21,716 bases of DNA from Acidobacteriota bacterium. GTDB lineage: Bacteria; Acidobacteriota; Terriglobia; UBA7540. The notes beneath the pieces are model-generated. The model worked only from the letters and a program-made list of their open reading frames with translations, was not told the origin of the DNA and searched no databases. Position numbers and translations under genes: made by a program. The stretch covers positions 1,478 through 23,193 of the forward strand of contig PLWR01000210.1 in the NCBI GenBank assembly GCA_003165615.1, given 5' to 3'. How positions within the stretch are numbered: position 1 is the first letter of the stretch; each line of letters begins with the position of its first letter. Of this stretch, positions 14,766 through 21,716 are shown piece after piece.

Positions 14766-17700
14766 ATGATGAAACGTCGCGATTTCATGAAGTCGGGACT
14801 GATATCGTTGGCCTCACTGGGTGCGGCAGGCGCCTCGACCCTCGGTGCCCCCGATATTATCGGGGGATATTCTGAGGGTCAGAAAATCACCCTCAGCAAC
14901 AAGTTTCTTGAGTGGGAATTGACGATGACGGGCGGCGCCGCTCGGAGCACTCGCCTGCAGAATAAGCTCAGCGGGCGGGCTTTTGAGATCAGCGAAAGTC
15001 AGGAGCTTCAGCTCACTTTTTCCGCAGCGAAAGCGCGCATTGAAATCCCCTGGTGGCGGGCGAGGGTGGGGTCAGACCATGACGCCGATTCTCCCGACCG
15101 CGAACGCGGATACCTGGCCGGCTACCACCTGGAGGAATACCAGGACGACGCGGACTGGTCGAAACCCCTGAATCTACTTCTGCGCGGCATGGACCGCAGC
15201 GATATTCCCCCCGTCTTTAATGGGTATGCCTGGTTTCGACAGCAGTTCGAGTTGCCAAGTGACGCATGCGGGGAACTACTTACCTTTTGCCTCGGCGGTT
15301 ATACGCAAGAGGATTGGAACGAGTACTGGGTCTATGTCAACGGCATCGAGATTGGCCACTGGAAGAAGTCCGGGCGCTGGCGCGAGCCCGAGCAGTTGGC
15401 GCTGCGTCCGGGTTCTGCGGGATACGACAAGCTGCGCTTCGGCGGGCAGCAAAACCTGCTAGCCATTCGGACCTTTCAATTCGACAAGCGCTTTGAGGGA
15501 GTGAGTGATGCGATCCTCGATCGGGTTACTTTTGATGCCCGTCTCGCCGACCAGTTCATCGCCGTTGGACAGCCTTACCGGCATGTTTCCGATTTCAAGT
15601 TACGTGCTTGGCGCAAGACAGAAAGCGGCGAGGGCTCCAAATGCACTTTTGTTTTCGTGAGTGACCAGGAGCAGATTCATCTCACTCTTTATTACGAACT
15701 GGTTGGGTATTCGAGGCGCAAATGGGTTCAGGTGACGAATGCGGGAGGAACGGAGCGGCTCCTGCTGGACGTTGACTTGGATGACTTCCACCTCAATGCT
15801 CCGATGCGCGAGGGCGATTACGGCCAGCCCTTGATCGCCGCCGGCGAACTATTTTGCGCGGTCGAGCATCCCGCCGGAGTCAATCAAGGCATGGGCGGGC
15901 GCGTTCGCCTGCGGCATCTCCCGGGCAAACGACTGCCCGCCGGCGGCAGCTTTACCAGCAAAGTTGCCATCATCGGCGTGGCGCCGCAAGGCGAAGGGCG
16001 CGAGCAGTTCCTTGAGTACATTCGCGCCCGCTCCCCGCGCAAGGGGTTGCTGAGTATCTATGATCCGCTTGGTATCAATGGATTTCCCGACCACCCATGC
16101 TGGACCTTGGACGACCGGGAAATGCTGGGAACGATGGATCTGTTGGAGAAATGGCAAAAGCAAGGGGTGAAGTTCGACTATTACGTTCCCGACGTCGGTT
16201 GGCAGGACCGAACCGGCGACATGACGCAGTTCTGGCCGCAGTGTTTTCCGAGTGGCCCCGATGAGGTCATCCATCGGGCCAACCAACTCGGCATGAAGTG
16301 GGGGCTCTGGTTCAGCGGGACGCATGGCGAATGGGGCATTGGAGAAAATCCCCGATTAGGGCCGAGCCAAACGATTGTTCCGGGCGGGGAACCGGTTCGC
16401 TATGAATATCGCGACGGGTTTCCACAGGACGATTGGCGGCAGCAGTTCTGCCTGGCCTCCGAGCCTTACTTCACGACCTTCCGCGACGGCCTGCTGCAAC
16501 ACATCCGGCGTTACAATCTCCAATTTTACAAAGTCGATGACTCTACGTATTACTGCAACAACCCGGAACATGGCCACCTGCCGGGGAAATATTCGACGGA
16601 AGCCAACTTCGACGCCCTCATCGAAATTGCCCAAGCCACGCGCCAAGCGAATCCCAACATCTACATCATGTGGTATTGGGGAATTCGGTCTCCGTTCTTT
16701 CTCCTGTACGGGGATTCAATCTTTGAAAAACGGATCACCCTGGAAGCGTCGAGCACGGGCGACCAGCCCGCCCTTTTCTTCCGCGACGCGGTAAATCTGG
16801 CGCTTGATCAAGGCACTCAATTCTGCGAGTTCATCCCTCCCATGAGCAGGGACAGCCTCGGGATCTGGATCACGGACACGCGTTGGGGCAACTCGATGCA
16901 CAAAGAACGCTGGCAGGAGGCCGCGGTGATGGACCTCGGCCGCGGGAATTTGTTGTTCCCCCAAATCTGGGGCGAATTGAACTTGTTCGATGACCGCGAC
17001 ATCGCCTTTCTGGCGTGGATTCAGAAGTTGGCCAAACAGAACGAGGCAATCCTCCAGCGGCAAAAGACCATTCTCGGCGATCCCTGGAAAAGTGAGATTT
17101 ATGGATACGCCTACTTCCACGGCGACCGCGGGCTCATCTTCATGAACAATGTGGATTTCCAGGCAAGAAAGATAAGTCTGCGTCTTGATGAAAGCATAGG
17201 CTTGAAGTCGCCCGCAGGCACCGGGTTGGGGCTGATGGGGCACTTTCCAGACCACTCCGAACTGGTCAGGGAAGGCGAGGCATCGCTCGAAAGTGGGCAG
17301 ACTATTGAGGCCTGGCTGCGGCCGTTTGAAGTGGCCTTGTGGGAGATCGCGCCGGAGGGGGGCCCGGCCACCAGGGCGGTGGGACTGGGCCGACGAACGC
17401 TTGCGAAGGGAAAGCCGGACATCCAAAGTCACCGGCTGGAGCTGGAAACCGAGCCGGCGGGTGCGGGGATGGAAGTTTACTTTGCTGAACCCGACCCGCA
17501 TTTCCGCGCGGCCATGAACCGTCCCGCCCTGGCGGAATTCAAGCGGCTCGGTTACGAGAAACGGATCATGGCCCGCCGCGCCAAGATGCCTGATCTTGAG
17601 GGTCGCCCGCACGTGTTGGCGCTGGTCCTTCGCTTGCGCAAGGAAGGGAAGTGGTGGCGCCATCGCCAGCCCGCCGATCTAATTCAGACCTCGGCAAGAG

Positions 17701-17915
17701 TTGGTGACCAGGTTTTGCACCTGGAGGCGGTGCCCAATTTTCGCCAGACCGGAAACAACCAGTGGGCCCCCTGGCTGGTGTTTAAGATTCGCACCAACCC
17801 GGCGTGGTCCGGCAAGGATTTTCACGTGGCGTTCAATGCGTACCTGCCGCCCGAGGTGGATTGCCAGGACGAAGGCTGGGTGGTGCCCGAGTGGTGGATG
17901 GAAAAGCGAACGTGA
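14766..17915 (+). CDS. Tat-exported clan GH-D (GH36-like, alpha-galactosidase-type) glycoside hydrolase
   Basis: A protein of about 1049 residues. Two adjacent ATGs (14766, 14769) are possible; the second sits 6 bases from AAGGAG and fits better. MKRRDFMKSGLISLASLGAAGAS is a Tat-like signal. A beta-sandwich follows (about 40-415), interrupted at roughly 140-258 by a jelly-roll-like insert (NGYAWFRQQFELPSD, EYWVYVNGIEIGHWKKSG) resembling sugar-binding domains of GH2 enzymes. The TIM barrel starts near SIYDPLGINGF (about 428). It carries FDYYVPDVGWQDR, then LQFYKVDDSTYY with K589 and D591 in the nucleophile position of K-x-D, and SSTGDQPALF with D666 as candidate acid/base. A long C-terminal region (860-1049) is unassigned. 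The likely role is hydrolysis of an alpha-linked sugar, with galactose most common in this clan. A perfect terminator follows the stop codon. Confidence 0.7.
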   Translation: MMKRRDFMKSGLISLASLGAAGASTLGAPDIIGGYSEGQKITLSNKFLEWELTMTGGAARSTRLQNKLSGRAFEISESQELQLTFSAAKARIEIPWWRARVGSDHDADSPDRERGYLAGYHLEEYQDDADWSKPLNLLLRGMDRSDIPPVFNGYAWFRQQFELPSDACGELLTFCLGGYTQEDWNEYWVYVNGIEIGHWKKSGRWREPEQLALRPGSAGYDKLRFGGQQNLLAIRTFQFDKRFEGVSDAILDRVTFDARLADQFIAVGQPYRHVSDFKLRAWRKTESGEGSKCTFVFVSDQEQIHLTLYYELVGYSRRKWVQVTNAGGTERLLLDVDLDDFHLNAPMREGDYGQPLIAAGELFCAVEHPAGVNQGMGGRVRLRHLPGKRLPAGGSFTSKVAIIGVAPQGEGREQFLEYIRARSPRKGLLSIYDPLGINGFPDHPCWTLDDREMLGTMDLLEKWQKQGVKFDYYVPDVGWQDRTGDMTQFWPQCFPSGPDEVIHRANQLGMKWGLWFSGTHGEWGIGENPRLGPSQTIVPGGEPVRYEYRDGFPQDDWRQQFCLASEPYFTTFRDGLLQHIRRYNLQFYKVDDSTYYCNNPEHGHLPGKYSTEANFDALIEIAQATRQANPNIYIMWYWGIRSPFFLLYGDSIFEKRITLEASSTGDQPALFFRDAVNLALDQGTQFCEFIPPMSRDSLGIWITDTRWGNSMHKERWQEAAVMDLGRGNLLFPQIWGELNLFDDRDIAFLAWIQKLAKQNEAILQRQKTILGDPWKSEIYGYAYFHGDRGLIFMNNVDFQARKISLRLDESIGLKSPAGTGLGLMGHFPDHSELVREGEASLESGQTIEAWLRPFEVALWEIAPEGGPATRAVGLGRRTLAKGKPDIQSHRLELETEPAGAGMEVYFAEPDPHFRAAMNRPALAEFKRLGYEKRIMARRAKMPDLEGRPHVLALVLRLRKEGKWWRHRQPADLIQTSARVGDQVLHLEAVPNFRQTGNNQWAPWLVFKIRTNPAWSGKDFHVAFNAYLPPEVDCQDEGWVVPEWWMEKRT

Positions 17916-17929
17916 TTCAATTTCGGAGT

Positions 17930-17952
17930 GCGGGAGTTCGCTCCCGCTTTTT
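17930..17952 (+). terminator. Rho-independent terminator with TTCG loop
   Basis: GCGGGAG (17930-17936), loop TTCG, CTCCCGC (17941-17947), then five T (17948-17952), 14 bases after the GH36-like stop codon. The tetraloop makes this an unusually stable hairpin. Confidence 0.85.
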
Positions 17953-17954
17953 CC

Positions 17955-18027
17955 ACCGCTGACTCGTCAGCGGTTGGAGATTCGCCGCAATGAGTTGCGG
18001 CGAGGGAAAGCGGCGACGAGTCGCCGC
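17955..18027. repeat. Array of three consecutive perfect hairpins in a 5' leader
   Basis: ACCGCTGAC (17955-17963) pairs with GTCAGCGGT (17966-17974). TCGCCGCAA (17982-17990) pairs with TTGCGGCGA (17995-18003) around TGAG. GCGGCGAC (18010-18017) pairs with GTCGCCGC (18020-18027). The arms of the second and third hairpins share the GCGGCGA core, so alternative pairings between them are possible. The array sits between the terminator and the ribosome binding site (18045-18051) of the next gene. Confidence 0.7.
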
Positions 18028-18055
18028 AGTCCAAAACCCGGACCAAGGAGGCAAG

Positions 18056-20413
18056 ATGACGAGGAGAACAGTAATCTGGTCGCCGCTGTTGCTGGGCGCC
18101 CGGCGCGCGTGGAATATGCTCGCCAAAGGCTTGACGCCCGCATGGGCGGCAAAGGGTGCAAACCCAACCCCGGCACGTGGTGGGGAGAACGGAATCCTGC
18201 TGGAGAATTCAAATCATAAGCTGGAGTTTGATCGCAACAATGCGCGACTGCTCTCACTGCGAGCCAACACTGCGCCCGACCAGGAGTTTGCTGTCTCGAG
18301 TGACGAGCTGCCCGTGTTCGTAATTCAATATCTGACCAGCGAGAAGCAGTTCCGGCAAATCGCTTCCACGGATGCGAAGGAAGTGAATGTTCGATCGGCG
18401 GATAAGACCCTCACCGCCGATTTCACCGGGCTGGGGGGATTGGACCTGGCCGCGACCGTGACCGTCCGTTTGATGGAAAACGATCCCGCGAGTTATTGGT
18501 CCATCTCCATCCGTAACCATGCGAACCTTTCGATTACGGACGTGCAGTTCCCCTTTGTCGTCGTGCCCTATCATTTGGGTGGAAAGCCCGGTTCCGAAGC
18601 GCTGGTGCAGCCGCTGATGACAGGGCGCTTCTGGGAGGCTCCCAAACCGGAGGAGCTTGAGCCCGACAGTCCCCATGCGTGGCAGTTCCGCCCGGAAAAC
18701 ACCGATACCAGCCACTATCCCGGGCTCACCTTTGCCCAGTTCCTGACTTATTACAATGACCGCGCGGGGATTTACATGGCCTGTCACGATAACTCCGGGT
18801 CCATCAAGCTCATCAAGCCGGTTCACAACCGGGCGGAGGGAATTCGCCTGGGCATTGCCCACGTGGGTGACTGGCCCACGAATGGGGAGCGCGACCTTGG
18901 TTACGATGTTGTGGTGCGAACCTTTAAGGGTGATTGGTACGACGCGGCCGGTTTATACCGGGACTGGAGCCTGAAACAACATTGGGCCGCAACCCCACTC
19001 TACAAACGGCAGGATGTGCCCGACTGGCTGCTGGATTCCCCGCCGCACATTATTGTGAAAATCCAGGGCGAGGTGGATAATGCGCCTGCTGAACCCAATA
19101 AACAGTTTCTTCCCTATCCCAAAATTATCCCCTTACTGGAGAACATTTCGAAACGCCTTGATTCCCCCCTGGTGGCCATCGTCATGGCCTGGGAGCGCCC
19201 GGGGCCGTGGGTTTATCCGGATTGCTTTCCGCCAGCCGGCGGCGATGAATCGCTAAGCGAGTTCGCCCAATTGGCCAGAGAGCGGGGCTGGCACGTGGGC
19301 AGTTATTCAAATGGGACACGTTGGGCTACCAAGCATTACTGGACTGGGTATGACGGTGAAAAGTATTTCGCCGAACAAAAAGGGGCGGAAACCGTCTGCC
19401 GGACGCACGATCAAAAACTCTGGGAAGAAAATTGGGGCAACGCATGGCGTCCGAGCTATGCCTGCTGCCTGGGGGTGACGAGGACGAGGGAGATCGCTGA
19501 CGATTTTGTGCGCCGGCTCCTGGGTGATGGGCTCGATTGGTTGCAGTTTCTCGACCAGAATGTTTCCTGCTCCACTTTTCCGTGCTTCGCGCCCGACCAC
19601 GGCCACCCACCCGGGCCGGGCAAGTGGATGAATGCGGCCATGCAGCGGCTGCTGGACGACTTCCGGCAGATCGCCGACGAGCAGACCAGGAAGAGCGGGG
19701 GAAATCGGAAATTCGCTTTCTCGGTGGAAACTCCCCCCAATGAGTTCTTTATGCATAACTTCCAGGTCGGCGACATGCGGGCTGCGCCTCCCGGCCATGG
19801 CACCTACGGAAACTTGTTCTTTCCGCTCTATTCCTTTCTCTACCATGAGTTCGTACTCCTGCAAGGCGGATTCGGCCTGGCCCCCACCCCCTTTCACATG
19901 CAAATCTGCAGCGCCAGCAATCTGGTGATGGGCGAGATTACCGGCGCGATTCTGACCGGTGACGGCAAACTGCTGAACCGCGGCGAGACCAACCATTGGT
20001 GGATGCCCTGGTCGCCTGCCGTGGGGAATAACGACGATTCGCTTGCCATGCTGCGGTGCACCACGGCGCTGCGCCGCGGCAAGGCCAGGGAGTATTTAGT
20101 CTTTGGAAGGATGCAGCGGCCGGCGGAGGCGGCGGGAATCAAAATTGTCCATTGGGAGAGCGATGGCCTGGTTCGCAAGATTCCGGCGGTTTTCCACTCC
20201 GCGTGGCAAAGCCCCCAGGGCCGGTTTGGCATCGTCCTGGCAAACTGGACCCATGAAACTCAAACCGTCTCAATTTCTGATGCTCGACTGGGAAAACAGA
20301 TCACCGAATCCATCTCCACGCAGGATGTGAAGACCCGGGCACGGCAGGCCACCCCCGGAAAAATGGCCGTATCGCTTCCACCGCTCAGTTGCGCGCTGGT
20401 CGAAACGGCTTGA
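18056..20413 (+). CDS. DUF6259 domain protein, putative glycoside hydrolase
   Basis: A 785-residue protein. The start is ATG 18056, five bases after AAGGAGG (18045-18051); an upstream in-frame ATG at 17990 falls inside a hairpin and was rejected. TRRTVIWSPLLLGARRAW gives a short twin-arginine-like leader, less regular than in the neighbours. A beta-sandwich with LENSNHKLEFDRNNARLLSL leads to the DUF6259-type core: ACHDNSGSIKLIKP (about 242), GDWPTNGERDLGYDVVV, then FKGDWYDAAGLYRDWSLKQ. The TIM-barrel-like region (about 350-650) contains VAIVMAWERPGPWVYPDCFPP and DWLQFLDQN. The family is found next to glycosidases and is thought to act on carbohydrates, but no activity is established to my knowledge. 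It closes the hydrolase series, and its transcript probably ends at the palindrome before the convergent gene. Confidence 0.65.
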   Translation: MTRRTVIWSPLLLGARRAWNMLAKGLTPAWAAKGANPTPARGGENGILLENSNHKLEFDRNNARLLSLRANTAPDQEFAVSSDELPVFVIQYLTSEKQFRQIASTDAKEVNVRSADKTLTADFTGLGGLDLAATVTVRLMENDPASYWSISIRNHANLSITDVQFPFVVVPYHLGGKPGSEALVQPLMTGRFWEAPKPEELEPDSPHAWQFRPENTDTSHYPGLTFAQFLTYYNDRAGIYMACHDNSGSIKLIKPVHNRAEGIRLGIAHVGDWPTNGERDLGYDVVVRTFKGDWYDAAGLYRDWSLKQHWAATPLYKRQDVPDWLLDSPPHIIVKIQGEVDNAPAEPNKQFLPYPKIIPLLENISKRLDSPLVAIVMAWERPGPWVYPDCFPPAGGDESLSEFAQLARERGWHVGSYSNGTRWATKHYWTGYDGEKYFAEQKGAETVCRTHDQKLWEENWGNAWRPSYACCLGVTRTREIADDFVRRLLGDGLDWLQFLDQNVSCSTFPCFAPDHGHPPGPGKWMNAAMQRLLDDFRQIADEQTRKSGGNRKFAFSVETPPNEFFMHNFQVGDMRAAPPGHGTYGNLFFPLYSFLYHEFVLLQGGFGLAPTPFHMQICSASNLVMGEITGAILTGDGKLLNRGETNHWWMPWSPAVGNNDDSLAMLRCTTALRRGKAREYLVFGRMQRPAEAAGIKIVHWESDGLVRKIPAVFHSAWQSPQGRFGIVLANWTHETQTVSISDARLGKQITESISTQDVKTRARQATPGKMAVSLPPLSCALVETA

Positions 20414-20423
20414 TACCAGAAGG

Positions 20424-20505
20424 GTAGCGCGTCTGTTTTGAAAGGTCCGCGGCTTTTTCTTGCCCATGGGGACGAGCCGCGGACCTTCATGAAGGTATGC
20501 GCTAC
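20424..20505. repeat. Nested inverted repeat between convergent genes (possible terminator)
   Basis: Outer arms GTAGCGC (20424-20430) and GCGCTAC (20499-20505). Inner arms AAGGTCCGCGGCT (20442-20454) and AGCCGCGGACCTT (20475-20487), 13 bases and perfect. The right inner arm overlaps a second palindrome, ACCTTCATGAAGGT (20483-20496), which would compete with the main hairpin. It lies between two genes that converge, so it probably serves as a transcript end for both. No T-run follows the right arm. On the minus strand no T-run follows either. Confidence 0.65.
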
Positions 20506-20533
20506 GATCTCTTGCTGTCTGTCGTCTGCCGCC

Positions 20534-21716
20534 CTACTCTACTCCCCGCCTCACGGTGTTCCGATATTTCAGGAGGATGGTCATCAGGGCCATTCCCGTA
20601 GCCAGCAACAGGAGGGCCGAAGGCTCTGGGGTCGCGGCCGGCGCATAATAATCTGCTGAACCTGTCAAAATCAGGTCCAGGGTGCCGTCGTTAGATGAGA
20701 AACTCCAGCTATCACCGCCCGGCAGCGTCGGCAGGCCCACCACATCCGTGAAGCCACCCGAAATGCCATCCGTTGCCGTCACCAGTTCGAACGTCTCGCT
20801 TGGGACTATCACCAGGCCAGAGCCGGGGACCAGGTCCAACTCAAGTGTCCCGGCCAGAGTCGCTGTCCCTCCGATTACAACCAACCGGCTATAGTCGGGA
20901 TCAGCCGTCGTACCTCCCAGGAAAGCCTCCAGGATGCCGGTCGGACCCTGCGTGTAGTTGCCATAGATGGTCAGGGTATCGGGAATGCCCGGGTCGGACG
21001 CGGTGACGGTGCCCCCGACGTTGTCGACGTTACCCGTGATATTGCCGCTGCCTGAAACCATCCCGCCGTTGATCGTGGCTGTACCCACCGCCATCGCGCC
21101 GTTCACCTTCAGGCTGGCGCTGGCACCAGACTGGTTAAAGTTGTTCGTCCCGCTGGGACCAATGGTGAGCGTGCTCGGCTTCCCCACCGTCACGCTACCG
21201 GCGTTGGAGAAGTCTCCGGGCGTGGTAAAGTTGCGGCCGTTCTGGATGGTGAAACTGCCCGTCGCGGTGTTGTTGCTGAAGTTAGACAGGGCATCCAGGC
21301 CCGCCGCGTCCAAGAAGTTTGAGTTGCGGCCGTCCAGCAGAATGGTGGCGGCGTTGTTGACGATTTCCCCACCGCCATTGCCCAACGCATCGATCTGCAA
21401 GGTCCCGGGCGAGGCCACTGTGCCGTGGACGTTATATGTGCCGCCGGTGAGGGTGTTGCCGCTGAAGTTGGTGAGCGAACCACCTACCAGGTGCAGCGTG
21501 TTGCCGCTGTTCGCCTGGAGGGTGCCGTTGTTCGTGACCGTTCCGTTGTCGATGTCCAATTCGCTTGTCAGCAGAGCCCCCGTCGAATTGGCAATGATAG
21601 TTCCGCCTGCCTCGTTGATCAACGTCGCACCACTGTTTTGGATGATGCCCCCTCCCTGGATCGTATTGCTGATGTTGTCTAAGGTGACGCCGGAGGAGAG
21701 GGAGATCTCAGCGTTG
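20534..21716 (-). CDS. Large repeat-rich PEP-CTERM surface protein, C-terminal part (partial)
   Basis: An open minus-strand frame enters from the right edge and ends at TAG (20536-20534): 393 visible codons. The start lies outside the window; a TTG near 21622 is inside the reading frame and is not the start. The visible sequence is a series of short Gly/Asn/Thr-rich strands such as GTVTNNGTLQANSGNTLHLV and GSGNITGNVDNVGGTVTAS, a pattern typical of beta-helical adhesins or autotransporter-associated repeats. The end, AATPEPSALLLLATGMALM followed by KYRNTVRRGVE, is a PEP-CTERM signal: PEP motif, membrane segment, Arg-rich tail. The protein would be exported and processed by an exosortase. The likely role is surface or matrix attachment, inferred from family. 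Confidence 0.85.
   Translation of the reverse strand, partial: NAEISLSSGVTLDNISNTIQGGGIIQNSGATLINEAGGTIIANSTGALLTSELDIDNGTVTNNGTLQANSGNTLHLVGGSLTNFSGNTLTGGTYNVHGTVASPGTLQIDALGNGGGEIVNNAATILLDGRNSNFLDAAGLDALSNFSNNTATGSFTIQNGRNFTTPGDFSNAGSVTVGKPSTLTIGPSGTNNFNQSGASASLKVNGAMAVGTATINGGMVSGSGNITGNVDNVGGTVTASDPGIPDTLTIYGNYTQGPTGILEAFLGGTTADPDYSRLVVIGGTATLAGTLELDLVPGSGLVIVPSETFELVTATDGISGGFTDVVGLPTLPGGDSWSFSSNDGTLDLILTGSADYYAPAATPEPSALLLLATGMALMTILLKYRNTVRRGVE

Noticed and set aside
20438..20659. Small + strand open frame of 73 codons over the nested palindrome
   Set aside because: It starts inside the inverted repeat and overlaps the PEP-CTERM coding end on the other strand, with no family features.

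Overview
The window is a carbohydrate-degradation island of a GC-rich bacterium. Phylum-level clues are two PEP-CTERM (exosortase-sorted) proteins at the two ends, many Tat-exported glycoside hydrolases, a DUF2961 protein, a secreted TIMP/NTR-like protein and abundant dispersed palindromes. Together these fit Acidobacteriota best, with Verrucomicrobiota or Planctomycetota as alternatives. No rRNA or other phylogenetic marker is present, so this is inference.

Layout. 1-275 (-): N-terminal end of a type ISP-like restriction-modification enzyme, running off the left edge. 627-1293 (+): a PEP-CTERM protein split by a frameshift in a run of eight C. 1294-2005: intergenic, with hairpins, a decayed DUF5615-type toxin fragment (-) and a probable promoter. 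2006-4585: GH2 beta-galactosidase-like enzyme. 4639-5100: secreted NTR/TIMP-like protein. 5149-5496: a DUF2961 (GH172-like) gene cut short next to a 169-bp nested palindrome. 5740-7413: GH28-like enzyme. 7430-7512: palindromic repeats. 7556-10117: GH78-like alpha-L-rhamnosidase. 10120-10898: a transposase-less insertion cassette carrying one secreted hypothetical gene. 11066-13621: GH116-like enzyme. 13659-14744: secreted protein of unknown family. 14766-17915: GH36-like (clan GH-D) enzyme. 18056-20413: DUF6259 protein. 20534-21716 (-): C-terminal part of a large repeat-rich PEP-CTERM protein.

How the genes work together. All the hydrolase genes are on the + strand. Five of them (GH2, GH78, GH116, GH36, DUF6259) begin with RR-type Tat-like leaders; GH28 has a Sec or lipoprotein leader. 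Beta-galactosidase, GH28, rhamnosidase and alpha-galactosidase-like activities together suggest attack on a rhamnose-, galactose- and uronate-containing plant polysaccharide such as rhamnogalacturonan I. The substrate is inferred. No transporter, SusCD pair, sensor or regulator lies in the window.

Most notable observation: the small gene at 10261-10851 sits between imperfect 27-bp terminal inverted repeats (25/27 identical), bordered on both sides by the same 8 bases, TGATGAGC. This is the structure of a mobile insertion cassette without a transposase, dropped between the GH78 stop codon and its downstream terminator. Other points of interest are a family of short hairpins with covarying stems and a fixed loop, a DUF2961 gene truncated at a long nested palindrome, and a GH116-like enzyme whose usual acid/base Asp appears replaced.
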